Assembly: GCA_002408085.1 (NCBI GenBank)
Contig: DHQL01000011.1
Location: forward strand, 186,001-250,000
From: Spirochaeta sp. UBA5339
Lineage (GTDB): Bacteria; Spirochaetota; Spirochaetia; DSM-2461
Reading direction: 5' to 3'
Length of the DNA: 64,000 nucleotides
Part shown: in pieces, positions 32,703 through 43,304 of the stretch
Numbering within the stretch: position 1 is the stretch's first letter
Layout: each line of letters opens with the position of its first letter
Made by a program: the position numbers and the translations under genes
The notes under the pieces: generated by a model
Seen by the model: the letters and a program-made list of their open reading frames with translations, nothing else
Databases searched by the model: none
What the model was told of the DNA's origin: nothing

Positions 32703-34801
32703 TTTGCAGGCTCCATATCGATTACGGTTATTTGCAGGGTTTCCCTGTTCATGTATACGTTTCTGTTCACATGATACAGCAGATTGATCCGGTTGTCAGG
32801 TTTCATAAAGTCCGTAAATTTCTCGGCGGCATTCCAGTAGAGGGCGGGGAATTTACTGCTTTCTGAACTCAACAGGAATTTCAGATGGTTCTGGGGCTCC
32901 TTGCCGATGAGTTCAGACTTTTCGATCAGAATGTCCCGGCTGTAGAAGGTCAGGGGGCTGAACCCCTCGCCGTAGGGCCCCATGCGGCTGACAAGGTCCC
33001 AGAGTTCGGGCTTCAGATAGTCTCCCGGAATCTCCGCGTCAACCTCGGGGATGTCCTCTCCCAGTTCGGGGGTCCAGTCCCGGCAGAAGGCTTTCAGAGT
33101 TTTCAGAAACTCCTCTTCCTTATTCCCTTCCATGCTGAACCCTCCGGCGCAGTCATGACCGCCGTAGTCGGTAAAGAGGGAAGAGTGGTGCTTTAGAAGG
33201 GACTGAATCGGACAGCCCCGGGGACTTCTGATGGAACCTGACAGGGTTCCGTCTCCCTGGCGTGAAAGGATCAGAGAGGGAACCGAAAAGGTGTTGACCA
33301 TTCTGGCCGCCAGAATCCCGGTAATCCCCCGGGGAATCTCGTCGGAGCGGACCAGTGTCAGTTTACCCTTCATCTCCTCCAGACTGCTGCGGCTCTCCTC
33401 CACTGCAGACTCCCAGAGAGAATCTCCCAGCTTCTTGCGCTCCTGGTTCAGATCATGGAGTTCATCGGCCAACTCACTGCGCCTGGTATCATCGGTGGTT
33501 ATCAGAAGCTCTACGGCCTTGTCGGCCTGCCCCATCCGCCCCGAGGAGTTGATCCAGGGAGAGACAGACCAGGAGACATCGCTGGTCTCAAGCTTCTTTC
33601 CCAGAAGGCGCTGACGGATAAAGAGTTCACGCAGTCCCGGCCGCAGGGCCTGGCTTAACAGAGGAAGACCCCGCTTAACCACGATTCTGTTCTCATCCAC
33701 CAGGGGCATCAGGTCCGCCAGGGTTCCCAGGGCAACCAGATCGAGACAGTTGTTGTATGGAGCAAAGGCCTTCTCATAACGCTTTACCATAAGCCCGGAA
33801 AAGAGATGCAGAAAGGCTTCGCCGTTATCGGGAGTCTCCTCGCTGTATCGGGCCAGACGGCTTTTGTCCCGCAGTTCCCGGAAGTTCCTGCCCCGGAGGG
33901 AGGGAAAGTCCTCGCAGATCTGCACGGCAATATCGGTAATATGAAGTTCCGCGGCCCGGCCGAAAAGCCGGTCCATGGCCCGTTTCTGGCCGGGAAGATC
34001 ATAGCTGAACAGGGGCCAGCCCCTGAGATACTCCGAAAGCTCCTCAATGGGGAGCTGTTCCTCCAGAGAGTAGAAGCGCCGGTCCGTCTCCACCAGATTG
34101 ATATACTGATAGAGTTCCAGGCGGTTCTGATCGCTGTCTATATAGAAGAAACAGTAGCCCTGATTATACAGTTCAGTCCGGGAAAAACAGAGGGCCCAGA
34201 TCAGCTTGGATACCACCGCGCATCCGGCGAGTCCCTCAAAGGGATAGGCATCCTCAGCCACCTTGGGATTGATAATAGAGAGGGCTTCGGGCAGCTCCTC
34301 TCCCCGGGGATTGTGATGGTCCAGAACAATCACATCCATTCCCAGTTCTCCGGCCAGGCGGATCTCATCAAAGTCAGAGATGCCGCAGTCCACACAGAAG
34401 ATCAGGGAGCCGTCTTTCCCGGCGAAGTCCCTGATCACCTCGGGACTGAGTCCGTAGGGGTCGTCTCCAGTGGGAACCTTCCACTGGGCCTCAATTCCCG
34501 ACTCCTTCAGAGCCTCATAGAGAAGAACCGTGGAGGTAATACCGTCCACATCCCTGTCACCGCAGATAAGTACATGCTCCTCTTCCTCGGCGGCGGTATG
34601 AATCCGGTCCACCACATCCGCCATATGACGGAAGAGAAAGGGGTTGTGAAGGTAGCGCAGATCATCCTCCGCAAAGAAACGGCTCTCGGAGAGGGAAAAT
34701 CCCCGGCGCAGCAGGATTGAGGCCTCAAGAAGGTCCAGACCTGTCTTGCGGGACATCTCCCTGACGCCCTGGTTATCGATATCTTTTTTTGTCCATTTCA
34801 T
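32699..34801 (-). CDS. recJ: Single-strand DNA exonuclease RecJ (DHH family)
   Basis: About 700 residues. DHH phosphoesterase motifs: CGDRDVDGITSTVLLYE (about 85-101), FCVDCGISDFDEI, VLDHHNPRGEELP, and the DHHA1 segment YGGHDCAGGFSM near residue 555. RecJ digests 5' single-stranded ends in recombination and mismatch repair with manganese. The ATG at 34801 gives the usual N-terminus (MKWTKKDI); a TTG at 34822 is an alternative that overlaps deoA by 11 bp. Its 3' end overlaps the M23 gene by 4 bp. Identification is secure. Confidence 0.9.
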   Translation of the reverse strand: MKWTKKDIDNQGVREMSRKTGLDLLEASILLRRGFSLSESRFFAEDDLRYLHNPFLFRHMADVVDRIHTAAEEEEHVLICGDRDVDGITSTVLLYEALKESGIEAQWKVPTGDDPYGLSPEVIRDFAGKDGSLIFCVDCGISDFDEIRLAGELGMDVIVLDHHNPRGEELPEALSIINPKVAEDAYPFEGLAGCAVVSKLIWALCFSRTELYNQGYCFFYIDSDQNRLELYQYINLVETDRRFYSLEEQLPIEELSEYLRGWPLFSYDLPGQKRAMDRLFGRAAELHITDIAVQICEDFPSLRGRNFRELRDKSRLARYSEETPDNGEAFLHLFSGLMVKRYEKAFAPYNNCLDLVALGTLADLMPLVDENRIVVKRGLPLLSQALRPGLRELFIRQRLLGKKLETSDVSWSVSPWINSSGRMGQADKAVELLITTDDTRRSELADELHDLNQERKKLGDSLWESAVEESRSSLEEMKGKLTLVRSDEIPRGITGILAARMVNTFSVPSLILSRQGDGTLSGSIRSPRGCPIQSLLKHHSSLFTDYGGHDCAGGFSMEGNKEEEFLKTLKAFCRDWTPELGEDIPEVDAEIPGDYLKPELWDLVSRMGPYGEGFSPLTFYSRDILIEKSELIGKEPQNHLKFLLSSESSKFPALYWNAAEKFTDFMKPDNRINLLYHVNRNVYMNRETLQITVIDMEPAN

Positions 34802-34811
34802 ATATATAAGA

Positions 34812-36119
34812 TCAAGCTCCAATTTCTTTCATTATAATAGAAGGCAGCACCGGCGCTGTTCCGGCGATTGATACAAGGGCATCCAGTTTATCCAGAGCAC
34901 CTGCTGCGTCAGTTTCATTCAGGGCAAAGACCTCGCAGATTACATCTCCCTCTTTCACGGCATCTCCTCTCTTTTTCAGAAAGTGAAGACCCGTATGGGG
35001 CTGTACGGGATCATCCGCCCGGTTCCGTCCTACCCCCAGGGAGAGGGCGCACATCCCCGTCCGGAAAGCGTCAATTTCACTGATCTGTCCTGACGCGGAA
35101 GCGCGGAATTCCGCCTTAACGGGGGCCCGCCAGCTTCCGCAGGCGGCCTTGAACCACTCCCAGTCGCCCCCCTGGGCAACAAGGTTCTTTCTGAAAAAGT
35201 CCGCTCCTTCACCATTGGCGATTTTCCGCCGGCAGAGTTCCAGGGCCTCATCGGAACTTCCGCAGATACCCGAGGCCATAAGCATCCTGGAACAGAGGGC
35301 CAGGGTAACCTCCATCAGATCGTCCGGGCCCTCTCCCTGAAGACAGTTCCAGGACTCCTCGACCTCCAGGAAGTTGCCCACCATGCGGCCCAGGGGCTCC
35401 TCCATGGATGTGATCAGGGCAATCACCCGGCGGCCCATGGCGGTTCCTGTGTTTACTAGGGACTCCGCCAGAATCTCCGCCTGTTCCAGGGTTTTCATAA
35501 AGGCCCCGGAACCGCATTTTACATCAAAAACAAGGGAATCCGCACCCTCTGCCAGTTTTTTACTCAAAATACTGGCCGTGATCAGGGGAATGGACTCCAC
35601 AGTGGCCGTCACATCCCGAAGGGCGTACATCTTTCTGTCCGCGGGAACTACCTCGGCGGTCTGACCGATCACCGCGTAACCTGCATCCAAAATAATCCGT
35701 TTCAGATCCTCTTCAGAGGCCTTAATAGTATAACCCTTAATCGACTCCAGTTTGTCCAGGGTTCCCCCGGTATGTCCCAGGGCCCGTCCGCTCATCATGG
35801 GAACCTTTGCCCCGCAGGCCGCAGCCAGGGGAGCCAGTATCAGAGAGGTCTTGTCTCCCACTCCGCCGGTGGAGTGCTTGTCCACCAGAGGCCCGGTCAG
35901 ATCCTTCAGGTCCATAACCTTTCCCGACTCCATCATCAGACGGGTCAGAAGACCGGTTTCGGCGGGGGTCATTCCCTTGAAAAAGACAGCCATCAGCCAG
36001 GCGGAGACCTGATAGTCGGGGATAGCCCCTGACACATAGCCTGAGATCAGGAATTGGAGTTCCTGCTCCGTAAGCTCCTCTCCGCTCCGTTTCTTCATAA
36101 TGATATCGGCTGTCCGCAT
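34812..36119 (-). CDS. deoA: Thymidine / pyrimidine-nucleoside phosphorylase
   Basis: A 435-residue enzyme matching the nucleoside phosphorylase II family: MRTADIIMKKRSGEELT start, VDKHSTGGVGDKTSLILAPL (phosphate and pyrimidine site, about 83-102), MSGRALGHTGGTLDKLESI, and VFDVKCGSGAFMK. It splits thymidine or uridine with phosphate into base and deoxyribose/ribose 1-phosphate. GAGG stands before the ATG. First gene of the leftward cluster with recJ, M23 peptidase and rpsU. Whether it is thymidine-specific or broad cannot be read from sequence. Confidence 0.92.
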   Translation of the reverse strand: MRTADIIMKKRSGEELTEQELQFLISGYVSGAIPDYQVSAWLMAVFFKGMTPAETGLLTRLMMESGKVMDLKDLTGPLVDKHSTGGVGDKTSLILAPLAAACGAKVPMMSGRALGHTGGTLDKLESIKGYTIKASEEDLKRIILDAGYAVIGQTAEVVPADRKMYALRDVTATVESIPLITASILSKKLAEGADSLVFDVKCGSGAFMKTLEQAEILAESLVNTGTAMGRRVIALITSMEEPLGRMVGNFLEVEESWNCLQGEGPDDLMEVTLALCSRMLMASGICGSSDEALELCRRKIANGEGADFFRKNLVAQGGDWEWFKAACGSWRAPVKAEFRASASGQISEIDAFRTGMCALSLGVGRNRADDPVQPHTGLHFLKKRGDAVKEGDVICEVFALNETDAAGALDKLDALVSIAGTAPVLPSIIMKEIGA

Positions 36120-36226
36120 GAAAACCTCCTGCCCGGATCGGGCATAGTTTAAAATACTCCTATTTACCCGTTTCTGTCAGCCCTTAAGATTCGCTCAAAT
36201 CGCCCTTCGACCGCCCTCTACAGACA

Positions 36227-36796
36227 TCAGCCCTCCAGGCGGCGGGTATAGAGGGGATTGTAGACGGCACCCTCAGGCCTGAGAATCGACTCGTACAGAA
36301 CCAAATCAACGGGATGAAGGGTCTGTCCCCTTTCGATTGTCTCTACGGGAGAAGGAAAGGCGAGCATTCCGGCACCGCGGCTGACCCGGGCCAGAGTAAT
36401 ATGGGGTTTGAACTTTCTTTTTTCAAGGGCGATACGAGGGCTGAGAGCTGAATAGAGAAAGTGATGCAGGGAGGAGAGGCCGCCCTTGCCGGTCAGACCA
36501 CTCACATCCTTCAGATGCTCAACGATCACCCGGGGCTGTCCTTTGGAGGGGAACTGTCCGGGACCGTTTGTCTCCAGAACAGGGGGAGGAAAAAGATCAG
36601 CCCCCCGGTCCATGGCTTCACAGATCAGGGGGACATCGGAGGATTCGGTATCTCCGAAAAACAGAAGGGTTATATGAAACTGAGAAGCCTCAATCCAGCG
36701 GAGCCGGGGAGATGTGACACGCATTCCTTCCCGGTTCCGCCAGAGGGCGGCCGCCTCATATTCGGGAAGAGTCAGGGCCAGAAAAAGTCTTGTCAT
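36227..36796 (-). CDS. thpR: RNA 2',3'-cyclic phosphodiesterase
   Basis: A 189-residue two-H phosphoesterase. Motifs: [10 protein letters not shown] start, [12 protein letters not shown] (first H-x-T, about residue 42) and [11 protein letters not shown] (second H-x-T, about 130). It opens 2',3'-cyclic phosphates on RNA ends; the family was first called 2'-5' RNA ligase. Start overlaps the stop of the chemoreceptor gene as ATGA, so it is translated by coupling. Link to chemotaxis is probably only transcriptional. Confidence 0.9.
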   Translation of the reverse strand: MTRLFLALTLPEYEAAALWRNREGMRVTSPRLRWIEASQFHITLLFFGDTESSDVPLICEAMDRGADLFPPPVLETNGPGQFPSKGQPRVIVEHLKDVSGLTGKGGLSSLHHFLYSALSPRIALEKRKFKPHITLARVSRGAGMLAFPSPVETIERGQTLHPVDLVLYESILRPEGAVYNPLYTRRLEG

Positions 36797-38886
36797 ACCT
36801 CATAGTTTGACGCATCACGCCTGACCCCTTCAATACTGCTGCGGTTTTTTTCAGATAAAGCGGTCACATTGAGTACCGACTGGTTGATTTCATCGATGCC
36901 GTTGCGGATCTCCTCCATGGACTGCAGAACCTGAAGGGATACATCCTTGAGCACCGTAACGGCGTCACCGATCTTTTCGTTACCCCGGGTCATCTCCAGG
37001 GACTGCTCCTTCACACCTGAAGCCGTGCGCTTCATGGTATCAAGAGAGAAGAGGATCTCTCTGCCCCCCGCAGCCTGCTCCTCCATGGACGAACGGATCT
37101 CGGCGGTAATCCGGTTCATCTTCTGGATTCCGTCCTGAACGGTCTGAAAAGACTCTCCCGATTCATGGGAACCTTTGACCACATCATCAATCCTTCTGTT
37201 GATGGCGGAAATAGCCTCCTTCACCTCTTTGGTTCTTCCTGCGGACTGCTCCGCCAGCTTTCTGATCTCATCGGCCACAACCGCAAATCCACGGCCCGCG
37301 TCACCCGCATGGGCGGCCTCAATGGCGGCATTCATGGCAAGAAGGTTGGTCTGGGCTGCAATACCGGCAATCAGAGAGTTGGCGCTCTCCAGATCCCGGG
37401 AATTCTCGGAGATATCCTGAACAAGAGTGCTGACCCGGTCCAGATTCTCCTTTCCCCTGGAGGAGGCTGTTACAAGATCATCCATACACTCCCTGGCCTC
37501 TCCTGTTGAGGTTGAGATGGCTCCCACCTGGGCGATCAGCTCTTCCACGGCGGTAGAGGAATCAAGAACACTCTTGCTCTGCTTCTCAATGGACTCTTCC
37601 AGTATCCTGATGCTGCCGGCTGCCCGGGACACAACGTTAACGGTCTCACGGACCCGCTCATCCTGTGTTCTGATCTGCTTAACGGAACTGCCGATATTGG
37701 TCCTGATCTGGTGAACCGCCGCGGCGGTCTCCTCCATATTGGCGGCCAGTTCGCTTCCCCCGGCATCGAGATCGTTCATCCTGCTGTTCAGGTCGCCGAA
37801 AAAGAGCCCCAGAGAGTCGATAAGAGTATTATAACTGCCTGTTATGGCGGCCACTTCATCCAGTCCCCTGACCTCACCCCGCTCGGTCAGTTTTCCTTCC
37901 GATGCACCGGCCATCAGGGATTCAAGGGGAAAGAGACGTCCCGTCACATTGCGCCGGACCAAAGTGGTCAGGAAAAGAGCAATCAGGAATCCGGCGATCA
38001 GAAGAAAAACCGAGATAATGATCGTGAGCTGCCGGGCAATATGGAAAATTTCACGGGTTTCGATAGCCGCACCCACAAGCCAGCGGGGCTCTTCCATCCA
38101 GATAAAGGCCCCCATCTTCTCTACACCTTCAAAGGTATAGGGTATAGTCAGAAGATCTTCACCCGAATCACGTACTTCATTTATAAAGTCCCAGTCCCAG
38201 GCATTGGCGAAAATATGTGCGGAATCGGGATGAATAAAAACCTGACCGCTGCTGTCGATAACAAAGGGATAGCCTGTTTCACCAATCTTTCTATGAACAA
38301 CAAGCTCCCGGCCGAAGGCATCCATATCCATGGTGACCACAATAACCCCAAGGGTCCTGCCGTTTTCAATTACAGGGGCGCTGACCATAATGGCCGGGTA
38401 CTCCACCACACCCGCCTTAACTGCGGCAGACTCCACCCTGTAGGACTTATCAGTTTTTATAGTCTCTGAAAAAAATACTCTGGAGGAGCAGTCCTGCCCC
38501 CTGAGACGGGAGTCGGTAGTGCCCAGAACCTTTCCTTCCGAATCAAGAAGAAAAGCAGACTCAAAGAAGTCATTCTGATTCTTCAGTTTCTTCAGATCCG
38601 AATCGGCCTGATAGAAATTCCCTGTTTTCAGAGAATCTGTAAAATCGGGATTGATGGAGTGCGCATAGACCAGCTGTCCCATATTCTCCACATGATTGCT
38701 TAAAAGCCCTGTGATGGAGTCTCCCAGACGCTCCAGATTCCGGGACTGAACTCTTGTGACAAGAGAGTTTGTTGTATACCTGATTGTAAATCCCAGTACC
38801 GTAAAGATCAGACTGAGGAAGATCAGGAAGTAGAGATTGATTTTGAAGGCCAGGGTATTCCTGACTTTCAACTTGGATTTTTTCAT
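36793..38886 (-). CDS. Methyl-accepting chemotaxis protein with periplasmic dCache domain
   Basis: About 697 residues: first membrane helix at residues 8-34, a periplasmic double-Cache sensor (about 40-280; [36 protein letters not shown]), second helix near 290-312, HAMP, then a methyl-accepting signalling domain with the hairpin tip [24 protein letters not shown] sequence and [20 protein letters not shown]. It senses an amino acid or organic acid type ligand and controls CheA. No CheR-docking pentapeptide is at the C-terminus (ends ASNYEV). The ATG at 38886 is preferred. Ligand unknown. Confidence 0.93.
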   Translation of the reverse strand: MKKSKLKVRNTLAFKINLYFLIFLSLIFTVLGFTIRYTTNSLVTRVQSRNLERLGDSITGLLSNHVENMGQLVYAHSINPDFTDSLKTGNFYQADSDLKKLKNQNDFFESAFLLDSEGKVLGTTDSRLRGQDCSSRVFFSETIKTDKSYRVESAAVKAGVVEYPAIMVSAPVIENGRTLGVIVVTMDMDAFGRELVVHRKIGETGYPFVIDSSGQVFIHPDSAHIFANAWDWDFINEVRDSGEDLLTIPYTFEGVEKMGAFIWMEEPRWLVGAAIETREIFHIARQLTIIISVFLLIAGFLIALFLTTLVRRNVTGRLFPLESLMAGASEGKLTERGEVRGLDEVAAITGSYNTLIDSLGLFFGDLNSRMNDLDAGGSELAANMEETAAAVHQIRTNIGSSVKQIRTQDERVRETVNVVSRAAGSIRILEESIEKQSKSVLDSSTAVEELIAQVGAISTSTGEARECMDDLVTASSRGKENLDRVSTLVQDISENSRDLESANSLIAGIAAQTNLLAMNAAIEAAHAGDAGRGFAVVADEIRKLAEQSAGRTKEVKEAISAINRRIDDVVKGSHESGESFQTVQDGIQKMNRITAEIRSSMEEQAAGGREILFSLDTMKRTASGVKEQSLEMTRGNEKIGDAVTVLKDVSLQVLQSMEEIRNGIDEINQSVLNVTALSEKNRSSIEGVRRDASNYEV

Positions 38887-38988
38887 TGTTATTACCTGTA
38901 TTATTTTAATATTCGGCAATTATAGAAAAGTAAAAAAAACAGAATCAACAGCTAAAACAGTGTTCATCTTTAAAGAAATGTAAAAAAG

Positions 38989-39726
38989 TTAGCCAAGGAT
39001 AACTCCCAGAGACTCTTTATTCATTTTTAAATGGAAGAGGGAGCCGACTACCGTCAGGATATAGGCCGACAGATTGGTCAGAACTTCAGGAGATGGAGAT
39101 GTTTCAGGACCGGGGAAGCCGACTTCCAGAAGGGTTCTTGCCTCACCCTTCAGAACAGGGAGGGAGTGGATGCGGCAGTTCCGGCAGACCGTCTGCCCTT
39201 CGGGGCTGTAGCAGACTGCCCTGCCCTCAGGTGCCCTGCGGCCGCAGCGGGAACATACTCCGGGCTCCGGACGCAGCCCCTCCAGTTCCAGATACTCCCA
39301 GAGCTTCAAAAGAAAGATCTGAGGGGTTCTCCCCTCCTCTTCTGACTCAAGGGTTCTGAAAAAGGAGACCGAAAAGTCGAAAAATCCTCCGTGCCCGCCT
39401 CCCCCGTGGCTCTGAATCACAAGATCTGCCCAGAAGAGAGCAGCGTAGTACTTGTTCAGATGCAGGTGATAGGAATCCCGGCTCTCCAGACACTCCCCCT
39501 CATTGAGACGCCAGAGATTTTTAACAGGGTCAAAGTAGAAATCCCCCCGGCACAGTGAGAAGGGCTGAATAAGGAGCCTCTTGTCACCAGCCTTTTTCCC
39601 CCGGGCTCCGAAGACCGCCGCTCTGATAAGCCCGTGCTCCCGGGTCAGCAGCTGAACCAGCTTGTGGCTCTCCCCCATATCCGATGCCTTTAAAGGTATG
39701 TATTCGTCCTTAATATGTCTGTCCAT
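38989..39726 (-). CDS. recO: DNA repair protein RecO
   Basis: A 245-residue protein with N-terminal OB fold (ASDMGESHKLVQLLTREHGL, VFGARGKKAGDKRLLIQPF) and a zinc finger CSRCGRR ... CRNC at about 164-188, followed by a helical domain: the layout of RecO, which loads RecA on single-stranded DNA with RecR. AAAGG precedes the ATG. Divergent from lon. The gap between them holds two hairpins and a palindrome. Confidence 0.9.
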   Translation of the reverse strand: MDRHIKDEYIPLKASDMGESHKLVQLLTREHGLIRAAVFGARGKKAGDKRLLIQPFSLCRGDFYFDPVKNLWRLNEGECLESRDSYHLHLNKYYAALFWADLVIQSHGGGGHGGFFDFSVSFFRTLESEEEGRTPQIFLLKLWEYLELEGLRPEPGVCSRCGRRAPEGRAVCYSPEGQTVCRNCRIHSLPVLKGEARTLLEVGFPGPETSPSPEVLTNLSAYILTVVGSLFHLKMNKESLGVILG

Positions 39727-39747
39727 AAAATACCTTTGATGAGTATA

Positions 39748-39829
39748 AGCGAAAGCTTCGCTTCCTAAAAGATCGAAAAGCCTTGCCTTTCAAGGCCTTA
39801 ACTAATAAATTCTAGAAGAGTACTCTTCT
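39748..39829. promoter_or_regulatory. Hairpins and 16-bp palindrome between recO and lon
   Basis: Three dyads in 80 bp: AAGCGAA-AGC-TTCGCTT (39748-39764), GCCTTG-CCTTT-CAAGGC (39781-39797 approximately), and a perfect palindrome AGAAGAGTACTCTTCT (39814-39829), 75 bp before lon. The last one resembles a repressor operator and not CIRCE or HAIR. Its regulator is unknown. Confidence 0.5.
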
Positions 39830-39903
39830 TTTCTCCCTCTTATCACTTTAAGAGGCCAGGGATGGAATGAAGAAGTTCAAGATATATATACAGAGGTTAG
39901 AAA

Positions 39904-42252
39904 ATGTCAGAACAAGAGATCATCGTTGCGGAACAGGCACTGCCGGACAAGCTGTTTATCGTTCCCCTGCTGGGGAAACCCATCTTTCCGGGTATTTTCA
40001 CTCCCATAATGATAACCTCAAATGACGATATAGAGATAATTAATCAGGCCATGGAGAATGACAAGGTCATCGGTCTGATCCTTCTGAAGGAGGAGGATGA
40101 AAACGCCACCGGTCCCGATGACATCTATCAGATCGGAACGGCGGCAAAGATTGTAAAAAAGATCAACCTGCCTGACGGCGGAGTCAATATCTTTATCTCC
40201 ACAGTCAAGAGATTCAAGGTAAGAAAATTCTTTACCAGCGAAGCCCCCCTGATTGCGGCGGTGGAGTATCTGGACGACATTATCGAAGAGGAACAGAAGG
40301 ATGAGCTGAAGGCCCTGACCCGCTCGGTGATCTCCGAGATGAAACAGATCTCCGAGGACAACCCCCTCTTTTCCGAAGAGATGCGTTTGAACATGGTGAA
40401 CATCGACAATCCCGGTAAGATTGCCGACTTTATCACCTCCATCCTCAACATCGACCGGGCACAGCAGCAGCAGATTCTGGAACAGCTGGATGTCCGCGCA
40501 AGGATGGAACAGGTTCTCGTCTACATCAAGAAGGAACAGGACCTCCTCAGAATCCAGAAGAAGATTGCCACCCAGATCAACGAAAAGATTGAAAAGAGCC
40601 AGAGGGAGTACTTCCTCCGTGAAGAGATCAAGGCCATCAAGAAGGAACTGGGCGAGCCCGTGGACTCCAAGTCCAGCGAGTACCTGAAATTCAAGGAGAT
40701 GGTGGACAAGCTCGACTTCGAAGGGGAGATCAAGGAGCAGGTGGAGCGGGAACTGGAGAAGTTCTCCCTTATGGACCCCTCAAGTTCAGAGTACATCGTT
40801 ACCAGAAACTATCTGGAAACCATCGTCACCCTCCCCTGGGAAGATCCCGAACCCGATAAAATCGATATAGCCAAGGGTGAGAGAATCCTCAACCAGGACC
40901 ACTACGGTCTTGAGGATGTGAAAGAGAGAATCCTGGAGTACCTGGCCGTCAGAAAGCTGAAGGCCGACACAAAGGGCTCTATTATCATCCTTGTAGGACC
41001 TCCGGGTGTAGGTAAAACCTCCATCGGTAAGTCCGTAGCCCGGGCCCTGGGACGTGAGTTCTTCCGCTTCTCCGTAGGGGGAATGCGTGACGAGGCCGAG
41101 ATCAAGGGACACCGCCGGACCTATGTGGGTGCCATGCCCGGTAAGATCATTCAGGGACTGAAGATTGTCAAAAACAAGGCCCCCGTCTTTATGATCGATG
41201 AGATCGACAAGCTGGGACAGTCCTACCAGGGCGACCCCTCTTCGGCACTCCTTGAGGTCCTTGATCCCGAGCAGAACATAGCCTTCCGGGACCACTATCT
41301 GGATCTGCCCTACGATCTCTCACATATCCTCTTTATCGCCACCGCCAACACCCTGGACACCATTCCCCGTCCCCTGCTGGACAGAATGGAGATCATCAGA
41401 CTGTCGGGCTATATCACCGATGAGAAGATCGAGATTGCAAAACGCTATCTGATTCCCAAGTCACTGAAGAAGCACGGCCTGATGAAGGACCAGATCGTCT
41501 ACAACAAGACAGCCCTGAGAAACATCATTGACGGCTACGCCCGTGAGGCGGGAGTTCGTACCTTTGAAAAGGCAATCGACAAGATCAACCGCAAGGCAGC
41601 CCGCAAGGTTGTTATGGAGTCTGAAGATCTGCCCCTGAGAATCACAAAGGACAACCTGGAAGAGTACCTGAAGAAACCGATCTTCCGGGACGATGAGATC
41701 AAAAAGGTCACCCTCCCCGGTATGACCCTGGGCCTTGCCTGGACCAGTCTGGGCGGAGATACCCTGATTATCGAGGCCATCAATGTCCCCGGAAAGGGCG
41801 GCCTGCAGCTCACCGGTCAGATGGGTGACGTGATGAAGGAGTCCGCCAGCATCGCCTTCAGCCGGGTCAAACAGATTGCCGGCAGCCACGGAGTGAAGCC
41901 GGAGTTCTTTGAAAAGAACACCCTGCACCTTCACATCCCCGAGGGAGCCACCCCCAAGGATGGACCTTCCGCGGGAATTACAATGGCAACGGCCCTTCTC
42001 TCCCTGGCCATGGGAAAAGCCATCAAAAAGAACCTGGCCATGACCGGAGAGCTCTCCCTGACCGGAAAGGTTCTGGCCATCGGAGGCCTGAAGGAGAAGA
42101 CCATCGCCGCCCGAAGAAACAAGGTGAAGGACATCATCATTCCCAAACAGAATGAGAGGGATCTGGATGAGATCCCCGAACATATCCGCAAGGGAATCAC
42201 CTTCCATCCCGTTGAGACACTGGATGAGGTGCTGAAGCTGGTTTTTGCCTGA
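39904..42252 (+). CDS. lon: ATP-dependent protease Lon
   Basis: A 782-residue LonA protease: N-terminal substrate domain (1-205), coiled region, AAA+ module with Walker A GPPGVGKTS (about 366-374) and Walker B FMIDEIDK, and a C-terminal serine-lysine protease domain with DGPSAGIT (Ser near 690) and GGLKEKTIAARR (Lys near 730). It degrades damaged and regulatory proteins in the cytoplasm. AGAGG precedes the ATG. All catalytic residues are present. Likely stress regulated through the palindrome upstream, but no known heat-shock operator is seen. Confidence 0.97.
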   Translation: MSEQEIIVAEQALPDKLFIVPLLGKPIFPGIFTPIMITSNDDIEIINQAMENDKVIGLILLKEEDENATGPDDIYQIGTAAKIVKKINLPDGGVNIFISTVKRFKVRKFFTSEAPLIAAVEYLDDIIEEEQKDELKALTRSVISEMKQISEDNPLFSEEMRLNMVNIDNPGKIADFITSILNIDRAQQQQILEQLDVRARMEQVLVYIKKEQDLLRIQKKIATQINEKIEKSQREYFLREEIKAIKKELGEPVDSKSSEYLKFKEMVDKLDFEGEIKEQVERELEKFSLMDPSSSEYIVTRNYLETIVTLPWEDPEPDKIDIAKGERILNQDHYGLEDVKERILEYLAVRKLKADTKGSIIILVGPPGVGKTSIGKSVARALGREFFRFSVGGMRDEAEIKGHRRTYVGAMPGKIIQGLKIVKNKAPVFMIDEIDKLGQSYQGDPSSALLEVLDPEQNIAFRDHYLDLPYDLSHILFIATANTLDTIPRPLLDRMEIIRLSGYITDEKIEIAKRYLIPKSLKKHGLMKDQIVYNKTALRNIIDGYAREAGVRTFEKAIDKINRKAARKVVMESEDLPLRITKDNLEEYLKKPIFRDDEIKKVTLPGMTLGLAWTSLGGDTLIIEAINVPGKGGLQLTGQMGDVMKESASIAFSRVKQIAGSHGVKPEFFEKNTLHLHIPEGATPKDGPSAGITMATALLSLAMGKAIKKNLAMTGELSLTGKVLAIGGLKEKTIAARRNKVKDIIIPKQNERDLDEIPEHIRKGITFHPVETLDEVLKLVFA

Positions 42253-42265
42253 ACCTGACAAAAAA

Positions 42266-42297
42266 AGAGGGCGGCCTCCCCGAAGGGAAACCGCCCG
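42266..42297 (-). terminator. Terminator between lon and the barrel protein gene
   Basis: GGGCGG and CCGCCC enclose an inner CCC-GAA-GGG; on the minus strand a T-rich run follows, so it mainly ends the porin-like transcript and may also slow the lon transcript. Confidence 0.8.
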
Positions 42298-42341
42298 AAC
42301 TTTATCAAATAATATTTTTAAATAAATGACTTATCTGATTA

Positions 42342-43304
42342 TTAGAAGCTGTAGCGTACTCCAGCCCAGAACTCGCTGTCTTCGATCTCGTCGAGGTCGA
42401 ACATTGCTTCACAGAATACGTAGAAACCGCTTCCGGGGAGGATTCTGTACGCAGCACCCAGGGAGAGGAAGTTCATTTCCACTTCACCGGCATCCAGGTT
42501 GTATACAAAGTTGTTTCCGAAGAATACATTAGAACCATTTCCGTCGAATACGAAGTTGATACCTGCTTCCTGACCGATCTTGTAAACGTCGTCAAACATC
42601 TGGAATGAACCTGTTGCTGCAATAGAGAGGTTGTCCAGTACGCTGTACTCAGCACCGAGAACCATTACAACAGTGTTGTCATATGCGTCAGTTGTCTTTC
42701 CATTTTCGTCTGTGTAGAAGGGATTTGCAGCATAGGAAGTTGCGAAGGCTACGTTAAGAGCTCCCAGGTCCGCAGCGATAGCACCACTGGCTGCCCAGTC
42801 ATTGTTGTAAGCTTCATCGTACTGTACGTCAGCACCGAAAGATACAACACCGAAGGAACCGGCATACTGCAGAGCGTTACCACGTCCACCACCGAGAACA
42901 CCCTCGTTAGCATTGGAAGCACCACCGTTCCACTCTGTGTAGTCAGCCATTCCGGCGAAATCATCGTACATGGACCACTGGCGACCGGCTGTAATTGTGT
43001 GACCGTTGAAGTCTACACCAACGTGACCGAGACGAAGGCTGGGGGCCTTGGAAGGATCCAGTGAGTTGAATCCGAACTCGTATGTTGCGAATGCAGTCAC
43101 ACCATCAGCCAGAATTTTTTCTCCGGCGATAGTGATTCTGGAGCCACCGTCTTCCCATGCAAAGTCACCATCTGAGTAACCCGCTGCAGTCTTGATTCTA
43201 CCACCAACGCTCAGGCTTGCTGTGTCGCTGCTGAATACTTCTGCAGCTGTAAGGGGCAGGCTTGCAATCATCAGAACTGCTACTGCCATAAGAACTTTCT
43301 TCAT
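42342..43304 (-). CDS. Porin-like outer-membrane beta-barrel protein
   Basis: A 320-residue protein with signal peptide MKKVLMAVAVLMIASLPLTA and a mature part made of alternating strands (SLSVGGRIKTAAGYSDGDFA, HVGVDFNGHTITAGRQWSMYDDF) ending in WAGVRYSF; a terminal Phe is the mark of barrels inserted by BamA. Its use of a narrow set of frequent codons and its ACAGGAG site suggest high expression. Probably a general or anion porin. The gene is alone, between terminators. The barrel call is secure by pattern, substrate unknown. Confidence 0.82.
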   Translation of the reverse strand: MKKVLMAVAVLMIASLPLTAAEVFSSDTASLSVGGRIKTAAGYSDGDFAWEDGGSRITIAGEKILADGVTAFATYEFGFNSLDPSKAPSLRLGHVGVDFNGHTITAGRQWSMYDDFAGMADYTEWNGGASNANEGVLGGGRGNALQYAGSFGVVSFGADVQYDEAYNNDWAASGAIAADLGALNVAFATSYAANPFYTDENGKTTDAYDNTVVMVLGAEYSVLDNLSIAATGSFQMFDDVYKIGQEAGINFVFDGNGSNVFFGNNFVYNLDAGEVEMNFLSLGAAYRILPGSGFYVFCEAMFDLDEIEDSEFWAGVRYSF

